From Periconia sp. R9002 (taxonomy: Eukaryota > Ascomycota > Dothideomycetes > Pleosporales > Periconiaceae): a stretch of DNA of 64,000 nt. The stretch covers positions 62,001-126,000 of the forward strand of contig JAMAHW010000091.1 of the NCBI GenBank assembly GCA_023627715.1, written 5' to 3'. Position 1 is the first letter of the stretch. Every line of letters starts with the position of its first letter. The notes below the pieces were generated by a model. It made no database searches, had not been told where the DNA came from, and worked only from the letters and a program-made list of their open reading frames with translations. The position numbers were made by a program, and so were the translations under genes. Below are positions 11,590 to 21,985 of this stretch, piece by piece.

Positions 11590-13090
11590 TTATCGCGACG
11601 GTTCGGCGCGGTGGTAGTATGATGCGGTGGGTTGGCTACTCGGAGCTTGCGGGGGGTGGTACATGGGACTGTTGACGGACTTTCCGGGAGCAGGATGGCC
11701 TTCGAACATGACGCGACGGGGTGTTGCGATGGTTCTTTGATGCTCTCGAGGACCGTCGGTGTTGTGAGGGACGCGGCCGGAGTTGTTAGGACTGCTCATA
11801 AAGAGCAGGGTATCGACGGCGTCTTTTTCAGCTTGTTGACTAGGCATGCGAAGAATACCCGCGCGTGGTGTGGCTGGAGCTGGCGTTCGTGGAGTTCCGC
11901 TAAGATCGCTGTAGTATTTTCTTTGATTCGATCCGAGGAGGGGAGGTGGATGGTATGAGGCACTGGATCGACGCTTTCTCCGTGAACTGAGATCGGGGGC
12001 TGGGCCGAGCATTGGTGCGGCGTTTGAGCCGGTAACTGTGATGAGATTTACGGCAGCGTTCATGGTGGGATTCGCGCCGGGTCGCCAGTATGCTAAGGCA
12101 CATTAGTATGAGTGAAATTCGAATGTATTGATATAGAGAGACATGCCTGGAGGAGTGGTTGCAAGCGACCGCGAGGGGTCTGATGGTGTGCTATGATGCG
12201 GAGACCTCATGATATGGTCCGAATGTTCAGATACACCACTTGGACGTCTTGCACGGTCTATGCCTAGAGGTGAATCGAATGTCGGCCGAGGGCCGTTGTT
12301 TCTGCTGATGGTAGAAATGGGTGAGCCCTGCTGGGAGGTCTGCTCCTCGAGTTCTTCAAGCGACTGCTTTTCCCATCCATTCTGCACCTTGACCATGGCG
12401 TATGAAAGCCTCGTCTTGAGTTGTGCGGAAATCTGCATCCAAGAGTCAGTCACATGCGAATCGGCCTCCCACGTCTTCGGCTTCTCAGCACATACCTCAC
12501 CAATTCGTGAAGTATCCATGCTCTTGCTTCTTTTGTGGGTTCCAGCGCGCCCAGCAGCAGCATCCACCGACGACTCAACAGTTCCACCCTTGACTGACCC
12601 GTCTGCTGTCCTTTTGAAGCCATGGGTGGCAGGCGAGCAAAGCGATATGGGGCTGGCTGCTGTGTCACCCGTTCGCGGCAGGTTCGCGGCGTCGATCCGG
12701 AGCAATGCATCTTGAGCTTTAGCTCGAGCTCCGTTCGGCGATTTGGGTGCCGCAGGGGCTGTATTTTCCGCCGGTTGATCTTGAACCAAGGGGGCCTGAG
12801 ACAAGGGGGGAGTCGTCAATTCGGTGTCGGTGGAAGTAGACAAGTTACTTGAGGATGATGGTAATTGGGGTTCGGAGAAAGTGCTGGATGAAGCCGAGAC
12901 ACGAGATTCCTGCGAGCCTGGCAGCTCCGGTTTGTACAGCGGGGGAACAGACGCCGGATGAGCGGCGTTCATGTTCACTGGGGTGAATTGTAAGCTCTTG
13001 AGCATGGTGATGATGTGCTACTTGATCGAGTGTAAGACGCGACCACTTACGCATCGTAGTGGGGTAGAGAACAGCCCCGCCGACTACCAT
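11590..13090 (-). CDS. Whi5/Nrm1-like G1/S transcriptional repressor
   Basis: Mostly disordered Ser/Pro/Thr-rich nuclear protein. Inferred exons: 13090-13051, 12977-12496, 12432-12147 and 12092-11590; 436 aa. The key motif is ISAQLKTRLSYAMVKVQNGW, which resembles the Whi5 domain used by yeast Whi5/Nrm1 to bind SBF/MBF. Many SP/TP sites (SSPNNS, SGTPRTPAP, RSPHHSTP) would suit cyclin-CDK control, and a conserved-looking AEKDAVDTLLFMS helix and TPRRVMFEGH follow near the C-terminus. The 63 bp intron 12433-12495 is a multiple of three, so skipping its removal adds 21 residues without a frameshift. The last intron (12093-12146) has a GC donor (CAG|GCATGT). The first 13 residues come from a tiny exon; the start could instead be at MNAAHPAS. 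Family assignment rests on one short motif and overall layout. Confidence 0.72.
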
Positions 13091-14337
13091 GGGAGGGCGG
13101 CGATATGGTCAAACGTTGCAAAGCAAGAGAGGATGTGAATTGTGCCAAGATTCCGTGGTGATGGTATAACTGGTATGCTGAGGGGGTGGGGGGTGTGAGA
13201 TAATGATATGGGAGCAGGCAATTGGGGAGGGAGGACGTGTCGCGCAGACACAGTGGCCAACACAAGCTTGACGCGACGGACAGGGTTCCAGGGGTCGATG
13301 TGAGGTACAAACGGTGAGGAATTCAGCGAAGGCGATGCATAAAAATAGGTGCAAGATGGCCGATCAGAGAGGAATCGCGTTTGAGGCCGTGGAGGGACAA
13401 AGGAAGTGAGTGGGTGGGTGCGTGGGAGAGTTGTGTGAGCTTCAATGTTCCGCGAGGTCACGCTGCTCGGATGCGCGTCAAATAGCGGCGGGCAGGTCAA
13501 CGGGTCGCTAATGGAGTGGCGATCTCAAATGGGACAAGACGGAAACGAGATTGATTTAATGACCGCGTGGTTGGGGATTTGCACAATCCTTCAGTGTCCA
13601 TGGCCGTACGCGCATAAGATATTCATCCGTGTCTGGTGTCGTTCTTCACATCTGTTCATTCATGATTGCACCCGTGTCCGCCCGTGGCCAGCAAAGACGC
13701 GCGTACCACCACAGCAGGCAACGGTAATTGCTCTTCATAAATACCACACAATCCTTCCTACTATACTATGCTATTTTTTCCAGGTGCTGTCGATAATCCA
13801 TCTCTTCGACGTGCGGTGCATACATGGTGACCGTCAATGTTTGCGCCGCAACCGGCATAGCCTTGTCAACATTTTCACCCTCGAATTCGCCACAACGCGC
13901 ATCCACGTGCCTTTTCCCGCTGTGATCTTCACGTATCACAACGGCTGCACGACATCAATCCTCCGCCCTCATCACTCGCATCCATCGCCACCCATGTTCC
14001 CTTCATTTCGTGCACTTGTGACAAACTTTCTTCGTCAACGTGAATGCTCATTCGTTTACTTCATCTCCCACGTGCATGCTATCTGCAACCTTAGCTTCAT
14101 ATCCTCCTAGCCCAGCGAATCCTTTCACATACCTACATATGTAGTGTATACATATCCGGATCCATCAATCCTTGCAGCAGAAAAAAAGCAAAAACATGAT
14201 CTCAACGCGCCCTTTAAAAAAACAAAAAAACAAAAACAAAGCATAGCATCAATCAGCCAATAATTCCAGATAAACATCGCTGTCAAATGCAACGCCAAAC
14301 TCCATCCTTATACACATCATCCCACTCGCGTATAAAG
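13091..14337. other. Promoter region of the Whi5-like gene
   Basis: No gene supported. A 221-codon plus-strand ORF (13445-14110) has Cys/His-rich, non-repetitive sequence without any recognisable motif, and I regard it as chance. A run of A's with scattered C's lies at 14184-14241. Confidence 0.4.
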
Positions 14338-16446
14338 TTATGCCATCCCGCTGACTTTCCTATACGTCAATCCTTGCTCATTCATTCCTCCCATCGCCCA
14401 CCTCTCCGATGAGCCCGCTCCTCCTCTGCCCTCTTCAGCAATCTTTCCGCTCACATCTCTTCGTCGGCCGGGGGTGCCCAGGTCCGATCCATCGTCATTG
14501 TACAACCGGCCCTCATAATCCACGCCCGATCGGCTTACAACGCGAGGGGACTGCGAGCTCGTGGGTCGTGCAGCAGCCACCGTCTTTTTCACCTTGGGGT
14601 AGTTTTTGCGGTCGAGAGAAAATGGCGAAGTGGTGTTGTTGGTGGTTCGGACGCTGGGCGATAGGTTGCTGGTGTACTGCTTGACTGAACTAGGGTACGT
14701 GGGCGTGCTGGGTTTTGCTGGGGCCGTGGAAGGAGGAGTGCTGCGCAAAATGTTTTGTTGGGCTGATTTCAAGTCTCCGTAATATCGTGATTTGGTGGGT
14801 GAGGGGCTGGGCGAGGGGCTGGGCGAGAAATGACGGGTCGAATCGCTGATCGCCATACTTATCCTCTCGACGCGCTTAGTTGGAGAGGGCGTTTGAGGTT
14901 GTGGGTGAACGATTTGGTTAGCTTTGTTGCTTGTCTCCTCGAGCGGTTGAGGTGGCGGAGGGGTCGGAGGGTTCATTCGAAGAGGCTCTGGCATCATGGG
15001 TGGCTCAAGTTCCTCGTCCGACACATCGTCATAAGCGTTGACAGACATGTAGCCAGTGTTCTTAGGGGGGAAGAGAAAGGGTTTGGGAGGTGACTGTTGC
15101 GATAGCGACGCTGAAGGCTCGTCATTAACAAACCAATAGTTGGTTCCTACATTTTCACGTTCTTTCTGCAGACCAATGTCTCCAGAGGGGTCGCTTCCAT
15201 GAGCTGGCGGAGGGGGCGGTTGTTCTTGCTTGGTATTCTTGGACGCTGAGCTGTGCATGGAAGTGGGCCTGGAGTTCCGCTTGATGGCTTGTTGCGCCAA
15301 CATTTCCCTACGCTGAGCCAAGGTCTGCTCTTCCGGCTCATCTCTTCGGAGAAGGTCATCTCGCGTGTTGAGGTCCATACGCAGTGGTGCTCCCGAATTA
15401 GGCCTGGGGAGCCATTCACGTGACTGCTGAGCGGAGTTTGGCGTGTGTGGTGAGTATTGCATTGCGGAATTGGCTCGGGTGTGCATAAAGGACATATGTT
15501 TGCGTTCAGGAGAAGGAATTCCCCGATCGGCCATAAGAGGGTCGGTTTGAGAGGTGGACATGGTTGACAAGGTGCTCTGCTCGCTGTATCGTTTCTCCGT
15601 CAATGGAGTTATGGCCGAGATGGAAGAGGTCTTGTGCTTGTGTTTGGTCTTACGGCGAGAAGTTAAGTTATCCTCAAGTGGATTCATGTCTGGAGGTAAG
15701 CTGGCAATTTTTCGGAAGATGAGCGTCAGCCAAATGTCCAAAAACAATGAAGCGCAATGAAGGCCAGCCACTGAGACAGCAGCCAGCCATGCAGTTAACA
15801 AGACTTTGCCAGTCTCCTCATCTGTCGGAAAGAAGGTTCGCCATCGGCCCGATGTTCCTGCATCCTCATCCAAATTCCGCTTTGCCAGCAAAGCTGTGAA
15901 GACGTAGAAGGGCAGGAATCCAGCATCCATGACGAGCGCGAAAAAATGATAGCTAGCGGCACTCCCGGGAGGTCGAGCCGTTGGTTTACGGAGGAGATGA
16001 TAGATTGCGTAAAGAGTAAATACAATGTCCACTCCAGGCTGTCTATTGGTCAGCATAACGAAGGGATAGAGATGATATGTACGACAACTTACAGCGATGC
16101 GCATAATGTACCCTTCTGTCTCTGCTGCGCCTTTAATGAAGATGGCACAAATCACGACACCAACCGCACCAAGCAACAGTAGCAACCGCAATGTGAACTG
16201 TACCCATCGTACAACCTTGACGGCTGTCTTGGTCTTCGTGCTCATGGGCTTCGCGTTCGTCTTGCCGTAGGGGAGCATCAGATAGCTATCCGGATGCTGA
16301 TTGAAGTTGATGTATGGCCCCTCGGGCTTCTTTTTGGGCGATGGAGGAGGGGCCCTGGAGGCCATGGTCACCGCCTTCGGGTTGAAAGTAGACGGCGGTC
16401 CGATCTGGCTGCGCGGTGCATCGTAGAGGTAGGGTGCGCCTCCCAT
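14338..16446 (-). CDS. Four-helix (MARVEL-like) membrane protein with long disordered tail
   Basis: Predicted membrane protein of 684 aa. The ATG at 16446 (MGGAPYLYDAP) is used because the upstream extension has no ATG. A 54 bp intron (16039-16092, GTAAGT donor, ACAG acceptor) is a multiple of three and contains no stop, so naive reading keeps it as 18 residues. Four hydrophobic segments occupy roughly residues 75-260 (TLRLLLLLGAVGVVICAIFI; DIVFTLYAIYHLL; ALVMDAGFLPFYVFTALLA; VLLTAWLAAVSVAGLHCASL), an arrangement like fungal MARVEL proteins. The remaining 420 residues are cytosolic-looking, rich in Ser, Pro and charged residues, with many SP/TP motifs. Function is unknown; similar fungal proteins are annotated only as integral membrane proteins. 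Confidence 0.82.
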   Translation of the reverse strand: MGGAPYLYDAPRSQIGPPSTFNPKAVTMASRAPPPSPKKKPEGPYINFNQHPDSYLMLPYGKTNAKPMSTKTKTAVKVVRWVQFTLRLLLLLGAVGVVICAIFIKGAAETEGYIMRIAVSCRTYHLYPFVMLTNRQPGVDIVFTLYAIYHLLRKPTARPPGSAASYHFFALVMDAGFLPFYVFTALLAKRNLDEDAGTSGRWRTFFPTDEETGKVLLTAWLAAVSVAGLHCASLFLDIWLTLIFRKIASLPPDMNPLEDNLTSRRKTKHKHKTSSISAITPLTEKRYSEQSTLSTMSTSQTDPLMADRGIPSPERKHMSFMHTRANSAMQYSPHTPNSAQQSREWLPRPNSGAPLRMDLNTRDDLLRRDEPEEQTLAQRREMLAQQAIKRNSRPTSMHSSASKNTKQEQPPPPPAHGSDPSGDIGLQKERENVGTNYWFVNDEPSASLSQQSPPKPFLFPPKNTGYMSVNAYDDVSDEELEPPMMPEPLRMNPPTPPPPQPLEETSNKANQIVHPQPQTPSPTKRVERISMAISDSTRHFSPSPSPSPSPTKSRYYGDLKSAQQNILRSTPPSTAPAKPSTPTYPSSVKQYTSNLSPSVRTTNNTTSPFSLDRKNYPKVKKTVAAARPTSSQSPRVVSRSGVDYEGRLYNDDGSDLGTPGRRRDVSGKIAEEGRGGAGSSERWAMGGMNEQGLTYRKVSGMA

Positions 16447-17043
16447 GATGGACGACAATGAAGCGATCAAAGGTTAAGGAATGTGTACCTTCGATCTGCT
16501 GTCGCAAAGGAATGAGCCAGATGTGAATGGATGTCGGACGCTTGACGAATTAGTAGAGGAATGCGGGTTGATGCGAGGCCGGGGGATAAGGTAGTAGTCG
16601 TGGGGGTGAGAATGGTAAATACCGCGTTTCCACAGCAACCATGCATAAAGCTGTCACAAATATTGAGGCGTGCGACAAGCGGAAACCTGCGCCATTAAGA
16701 TATATTCAATAGCGCAGCCTAGACAAATTATCAATGAAGCCAGTGATAAAATTGTGCGGTACCCATCTCCGCTTCTGCATCCTGAGCATATATAAACTTT
16801 GTTGAAGTCAATCGGTCCCAGATGTGATGGTGGGAGGACGGTCCCGTATGGTCAGTCACTCAGTAACTTCCAATATGCAGCCATGGTTGGTGTTTCGTTG
16901 CATTACTCTATAAATACGATGGTTCTCACTATGCAGTGTGATGTCTGTGACTGAATAGTGAAGCAGCAGCAGGTGGAGGGTTGTTGATCACGATCAACAG
17001 AGGCGAGACGGAACGGGTGCTTAGTCACCTTGAAGTCTGAGGA
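16447..17043. promoter_or_regulatory. Divergent promoter region of membrane protein and adrenodoxin reductase genes
   Basis: The two flanking genes are divergently transcribed from this interval. TATA-like elements on the plus strand occur near 16790 (catatataaac) and 16910 (tctataaatac), the latter about 130 bp before the reductase ATG. Confidence 0.4.
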
Positions 17044-18801
17044 ATGACGCGAGTATGTACGCAGAAAGATGACTCGCCCTCACTTGACAGCATGCCGACG
17101 TGCAAACGCCTGACACCCACGGTATACAATTATGTGTGTGCGAACTGCGTCCGCGGTACCGCGATTCTGCATGCACCAGCTGTCAAACAGCCATTGACGC
17201 GAACCTATGCCTCCGTACGACCCCTCACCTCCGCATCCAGTCCGCCGACAGCCGTACCAAAACCACGGTCTCTACGAACCACTGTCTCTCAATATGCATA
17301 CAGTACTGCAGCTTCCGAAAGGTCGCTTCGCTTGGCTATCATTGGGAGCGGCCCAGCGGGTTTCTATACTGCACACAGGTTGATGAAGAAAGTCCAGAAT
17401 GCCGTGGTGGACATGTACGAGCAGCTCCCCGTGCCGTACGGCCTCGTTCGATACGGCGTTGCACCTGATCATCCTGAAGTCAAGAATTGCGAAGACACAT
17501 TTGAAATGGTCGCTGCCTCGGAGCGCTTCAATTACATAGGCAATGTCAAAATTGGTCAACACCTGCACCTGAGCGACATGAAACCCCACTACGATGCGAT
17601 CCTATTCTCCTATGGCGCTTCCGAAGATAAAAAACTCGGTATACCGGGCGAGAATCTACCAGGCGTTTACTCGGCCAGGGAGTTCGTGGCATGGTACAAT
17701 GGGTTACCGGAGTTTCGAGATCTCAATCCAGATCTACAGTCTGGTGACCGAGCTGTAATAGTTGGGCAGGGAAATGTTGCGCTGGATGTAGCGCGCATTC
17801 TCCTCTCGCCAGTAGAAGATCTCCGTAAAACTGACATCTCCACACACGCTTTGGAAACACTCTCAGCTAGCAAGATCAAGTCTGTCAACGTCGTTGGTAG
17901 ACGCGGGCCTCTGCAGGCGAGTGACCGTGTATCGGAATTTGGAACCTATTGTATTGACATTCACTAGGCTGCGTTTACCATCAAAGAAGCTCGTGAACTC
18001 ATGCGTATTCCTGATGTCGCCTTTGCGCCAATCGATAAGTCGCTGTTTCCCCCAGATCTCAAGATACTGGAACGGCCACCGCGACGGATAGCTGAACTTC
18101 TGGTAAAAGGAACCCAGCATACTCCAGAGGAAAGCGCCAAGTCATGGGCACTAAACTTTCTTCTGTCGCCTACATCCTTGCATCCACACGAAACAACAAA
18201 CCATGTAGCTGGTATCACATTTACGAAACAAGCTTTTGCTGCAGATGCAGATCCCTATTCAAAGTCGGCACGTGTTGTGCCCACCACAGAGACCGTCACG
18301 ATGCCAACCTCCTTGGCTTTCAGGTCTGTGGGATATAAATCGACTGCTCTTCCCGGACTGTCAGAGTTCGGCATCCCCTTTGATGAAAAACTTGGTATCA
18401 TTCCCAATGACCCTCATGGACGTGTTATAACAGGATCGAGCGGGCCAGGAAATCTAGGAGCGGGCCATGTTCATGGCCTGTATTGCGCCGGATGGGTTAA
18501 GCGAGGGCCGACGGGTGTTATAGCAAGTACCATGGCAGATGCGTTCATGTCTGCCGATGTGATTGTTTCAGATTGGGAGTCGAATGTACCATTTTTGAAC
18601 TCTGGACGCACTGGGAATGAAAGCACTGGACTGGGGTGGGATGGTGTGAAGGACGCCGTTGCACAATCAGGAGCAAGGCCCGTGAGCTGGGAGGATTGGA
18701 AGCGAATTGATGCCGCGGAACGCTCAAGAGGGAAGGAATTGGGTAAAGAGAGGGAGAAATTTATCAGCATAGAAGACATGCTGAAAGTTTTGGATGGTTG
18801 A
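17044..18801 (+). CDS. arh1: NADPH:adrenodoxin (ferredoxin) reductase, mitochondrial
   Basis: FAD enzyme that passes electrons from NADPH to mitochondrial ferredoxin for Fe-S cluster and haem A synthesis. Two exons, 17044-17916 and 17968-18801; 568 aa. The 51 bp intron has a GC donor (CAG|GCGAGT) and CTAG acceptor; without it the frame stops at once. The N-terminus is basic and Ser/Thr-rich, as expected of a mitochondrial presequence; a second ATG at 17092 could be the true start. The FAD site is IIGSGPAGFYTAHRL, followed by the family block PYGLVRYGVAPDHPEVKN. The NADPH site is VIVGQGNVALDVARILL, with VVGRRGPLQ, RSVGYKS and the C-terminal FAD-contacting AGWVKRGPTGVIAS. The sequence is complete, single copy and housekeeping in character. 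The 3' end lies 130 bp from the convergent UstYa gene. Confidence 0.96.
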
Positions 18802-18931
18802 AGCACGTTCCGCCCAATGAGATCAGCTCAGTTCAAGAAGAACAGAAAACGCTCACTGGCCATGTAACATTATTTTGTACAACAGAACTTCCCCCTCAAC
18901 TTCAACCTCTTCTGTCTTCGTTTTTGAACAT

Positions 18932-20220
18932 CTAATCGCCACCCCTTTTCCCCCCATGATGATGCCCACCCTCCTCCTTCAAGCTCGGATCAAACGTCAC
19001 AGCATCCCCAACATCCTGCCACATGACCGCCCGCTCCGTCTCCCAATTCCACTTCACAATCGCATCGAAGTCGCGACACGTATGTCGGCTAGAGAAATCG
19101 GGAAGGGAAAGTCTTCGCGCAGGGATCGAGCTGTCATCGTAGAAGGTTACTGGGGTGACGTCTGCTGTGCAAGTAAGAGAGAGGCGAAGTGCATCTACAC
19201 AGTGTTCTGAGAAAGGGACAATTAGTTCTGCTTCGGTAACATATAACAGAAAGGGGGAAAAGGTATACCATGGTGAATTTGTATCGTCTCCAACGCCGTT
19301 CCATTGGGATAGGAATGCTTGTAATAATCCCAATTGAAGAACAAAGCTTTGCGAAGTTCGTCCTACACCTCACATCTCCATTAGCTAGCTACCCTTCCTC
19401 ACCTCCGCCACTCTCCCAAAAACGAGATAAGAAAACTCACCAAACAGTGCAACAAATGCATAACCTCCAACATCGCCACATACCCACCCTTCCCATCCTG
19501 CACCTCATGCATCTTCCTCGTCCCGTCGACCAGCTTCTTCCCCAACAACCCTTCAATCTCCTCGCCTGAGAGTCTTATCCCTGGCACGCCGACGCCGACA
19601 TCTTGCCAGGCTTGGTCGACGGAAGGGGGTGGTCGTTCGCCTGGGTGGCCGCGGAATTTGTTTGTTTGGTGGATTTCGGCGGGGAAGAAGGAGGGGGGTT
19701 TGTAGGTTATTGCGGGGAGTGCGGGGGCTGTGGGTGGGGGAGGGTTAGTGAGGATTTTTGCGTGTGATATGAGGGAACGAGGGCGTTGAGGTCGACGGGG
19801 AGTTTGTGGATGCGCATCTCGTAGGTGTCACAGGTCTTGCAACCCTCACCGCTAGAGGCCTTGCCGATGGTGATTTTGAAGTTCTCGGTGGGAAAACAGA
19901 CGGGCGGATTGAGGAAACTTACACCATGTGGAGAATTTACGGGTGTAGGATTCAATCGAGATGGATGGATGTCGCCATATGTAGAGTATGATGAGGATGT
20001 AAATAGAGGATGTCAGAATATGTGAAAGGATTAAGAAACGAGAACTATGCTTAGTTCCAGTGATACGTTGCCATATTCGCGATACGAACGATTCTTTCTT
20101 TTGTTTGTATTTAGATTTTTCGGAGGGTGTAGTCGTAAGGAGCTCATGACTTTCTTCGTCGTCTACGCCACGGATTGATTCCTCAGACTTTGATAGATCA
20201 GAATAGCTAAATATTGACAT
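18932..20220 (-). CDS. UstYa-like (DUF3328) oxidase
   Basis: Membrane-anchored protein of the DUF3328/UstYa family, whose members carry out oxidative cyclisation of ribosomally made fungal peptides (ustiloxin, asperipin, phomopsin types). Four exons: 20220-19923, 19727-19441, 19362-19269 and 19206-18932; 317 aa. A Ser/Lys-rich cytosolic head is followed by one helix (FLILSHILTSSIYILIILYI), then PPSVDQAWQDV, which matches the family's PPSxExDxAW-like region. Both family metal-binding motifs are present: HLLHC (first HxxHC) and HEHC in HHEHCVDALRLSLTCTADV (second HxxHC). The first intron, 195 bp, is longer than its neighbours and its boundaries are less certain. The gene is divergent from the repeat-precursor gene 1.37 kb away, which makes a dikaritin-like pair plausible. 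Confidence 0.9.
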
Positions 20221-21587
20221 TGGGGGACAAGGAAAGAGTAATCGCAATTAAGGGTCGTAGATGTTGTCGTAGGAGAGCGAACCGAAATAGTGTGACCGAG
20301 ATGACAGCAGCAAACATCTGGAGTCTACAATGCCCAGAAAACAATCCCTTTACTATCTTTGGAGAATGCCATGTCTCCTCTTTCCTTATCCACCTTACAC
20401 TCCCTTATCTTGACCGCGGCAGCTGAGATTCTCCGTCTAAGCCAAGAATCTCACGGAATAGGCATCATAATCGCATCAATGCATCCATGTAATTGCCAAT
20501 CAAGCATTCGCTGCAGAACCTTTTGGCCAAGTGCCAAGGACGAGGTCCGCCGCTTACGGTGTCGCGAGACGATTCCCAAACTAGGAAGGTGTTTGTCTAG
20601 CACTCTGACATCGCCAGTTTCTTCAATACTATTTGGGGCAATAAAACGAGGATTTGCGGGGGCGGCACTAAGAAAGTAAACACCAACTACATTTTCCTGC
20701 AGCACGACATGCACGCCTGAATATTACAACATTACATGTACTCCTGAAAATGGTCTAGGTTTACATTCATCGTATAACATTGAATTCTATAGGACGGAAC
20801 GTGACGTTACACAGTGTCGACAACGGTAACTCTTTCGAGTAAATAAACGACAAGCATGCCGAGACGTGGCTGGAAGATCTTGTCCAGTGATTTATCATTT
20901 TCAGCCCCAAAGCTAACCCGTCAATTCGTAAACGCTACCAGATTCCGGTTCAACGTGCGTAGCCCTAATACTCACTCCCCATACATCCAAAACAAAAAAT
21001 CCTACACCGTCAGCTGAGCACCAAGCTGAACGAAGCTTTCATCCCAAAAGCTCCAGCTTGAATGCTTATATCAAAGACTGCTTTACACCAATCGTTTGCG
21101 AAGACAGAAACACTTTCGATACCAAAGACTGTCTGATTGCCCTGTTCTCTTATACTCTAGACGTTCATACTATAACCGAGAAATCCTTCCATATTCATAA
21201 GTACGGAAAGGCAATCAACCATACGGCCTTTTCAAAAGCGGAATAAATGAGAACACACTCACAACCCAGACCCACATATACCAAACCAAACTGTGAAACA
21301 AACGATACGAAGACCATACAAAAAGGCTAGATCCAACAACTCTAAGCTGACCACTTGCATGGGAGGCCCTGCTGCCTGTGTTGAGTTAGGAAGGTAGAAG
21401 GTAAGAAAGCGTTGCAAGAAGAATAGGGAATAAAAGATACGCTTGCGTGATCATGAAATCGTAGACCGAGGTTCTGTTGTATACATATATATATACCGAG
21501 ACTGATTCTCCTATTCCGTTGACTCCATCCTGCCACATCAATCAGCATCCGACTCCATTCATCTGAAACAACTCTTTAATCTCCAAA
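20221..21587. promoter_or_regulatory. Shared intergenic promoter of UstYa gene and repeat-precursor gene
   Basis: Head-to-head intergenic region of 1.37 kb, so the two genes could be co-regulated. A TATA-like stretch (tatacatatatatatacc, 21480-21498) lies about 95 bp before the precursor ATG. Short overlapping ORFs at 20359-20714 have no clear coding character. No transcription-factor gene is seen here. Confidence 0.45.
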
Positions 21588-21985
21588 ATGAAGTTCACCG
21601 TTGCTGCCTTCGCCCTCGTGGCTGCCGTCGCAGTTGCTGCGCCTGTTGTGAGTTAACACACTCTTTGTTTTTACATACAAATGTTTTCTTCTTTAAACCA
21701 TGATATACCATGACACAAAAATTGACTTCGATCAAACAGGAGACTCTCAACTCTCGGGTTGGTCTAGATGACGGACATTACGGCAAATCAGAATTGAACA
21801 CTCGTGTTGGACTTGACGACGGGCATTATGGAAAGTCGGAACTGAACACTCGCGTTGGACTTGATGACGGACACTACGGAAAATCAGAATTGAACACCCG
21901 TGTTGGACTTGACGATGGCCATTACGGAAAATCAGATCTTAATACTCGCGTGGGACTCGATGATGGGCATTACGGCAAGAATTAG
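21588..21985 (+). CDS. Secreted repeat peptide precursor (candidate RiPP precursor)
   Basis: Small protein of 101 aa from two exons (21588-21647, 21740-21985) split by a 92 bp phase-0 intron with GTGAGT donor and CAG acceptor. Exon 1 encodes almost exactly a signal peptide (MKFTVAAFALVAAVAVAAPV) behind a good start context (CCAAAATGA). Exon 2 is five head-to-tail 16-residue units of the form LNTRVGLDDGHYGKSE; the only changes are Ser for Thr in unit 1, Asp for Glu at the end of unit 4 and the final Asn. Signal peptide plus tandem repeats is the architecture of dikaritin and Kex2-processed repeat precursors, and each unit has one Tyr that a UstYa-type enzyme could modify. Unlike those precursors, there are no dibasic KR/RR sites; only a single Arg and a single Lys occur per unit. 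A plain secreted repeat protein is the alternative. Confidence 0.85.
21746..21985 (+). repeat. Five tandem 48-bp coding repeats
   Basis: Units begin at 21746, 21794, 21842, 21890 and 21938. The protein repeat is nearly invariant while the DNA differs mostly at third codon positions (for example Leu codons ctc, ttg, ctg, ttg, ctt at the first position), so the array is old and its peptide sequence is under constraint. Confidence 0.95.

Noticed and set aside
13445..14110. 221-codon plus-strand ORF
   Set aside because: No recognisable motif, Cys/His-rich random-looking composition, and it lies over the promoter of the Whi5-like gene.
19707..19955. Possible extra exon inside the first intron of the UstYa gene (frame with CFPTENFKITIGK)
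   Set aside because: Does not join in frame to the flanking exons, and UstYa proteins have no such segment at this position.
20451..20714. 87-codon minus-strand ORF between UstYa and precursor genes
   Set aside because: Looked briefly like an enzyme fragment, but no catalytic motif, start context or splice partner could be found.
21746..21985. Mating pheromone (alpha-factor-like) precursor
   Set aside because: Signal peptide plus repeats fits, but the units lack the Trp/Cys-containing pheromone core and the Lys-Arg processing sites of ascomycete alpha pheromones.
21746..21985. CRISPR-like array
   Set aside because: The repeats are contiguous and coding, without spacers, and the organism is a eukaryote.
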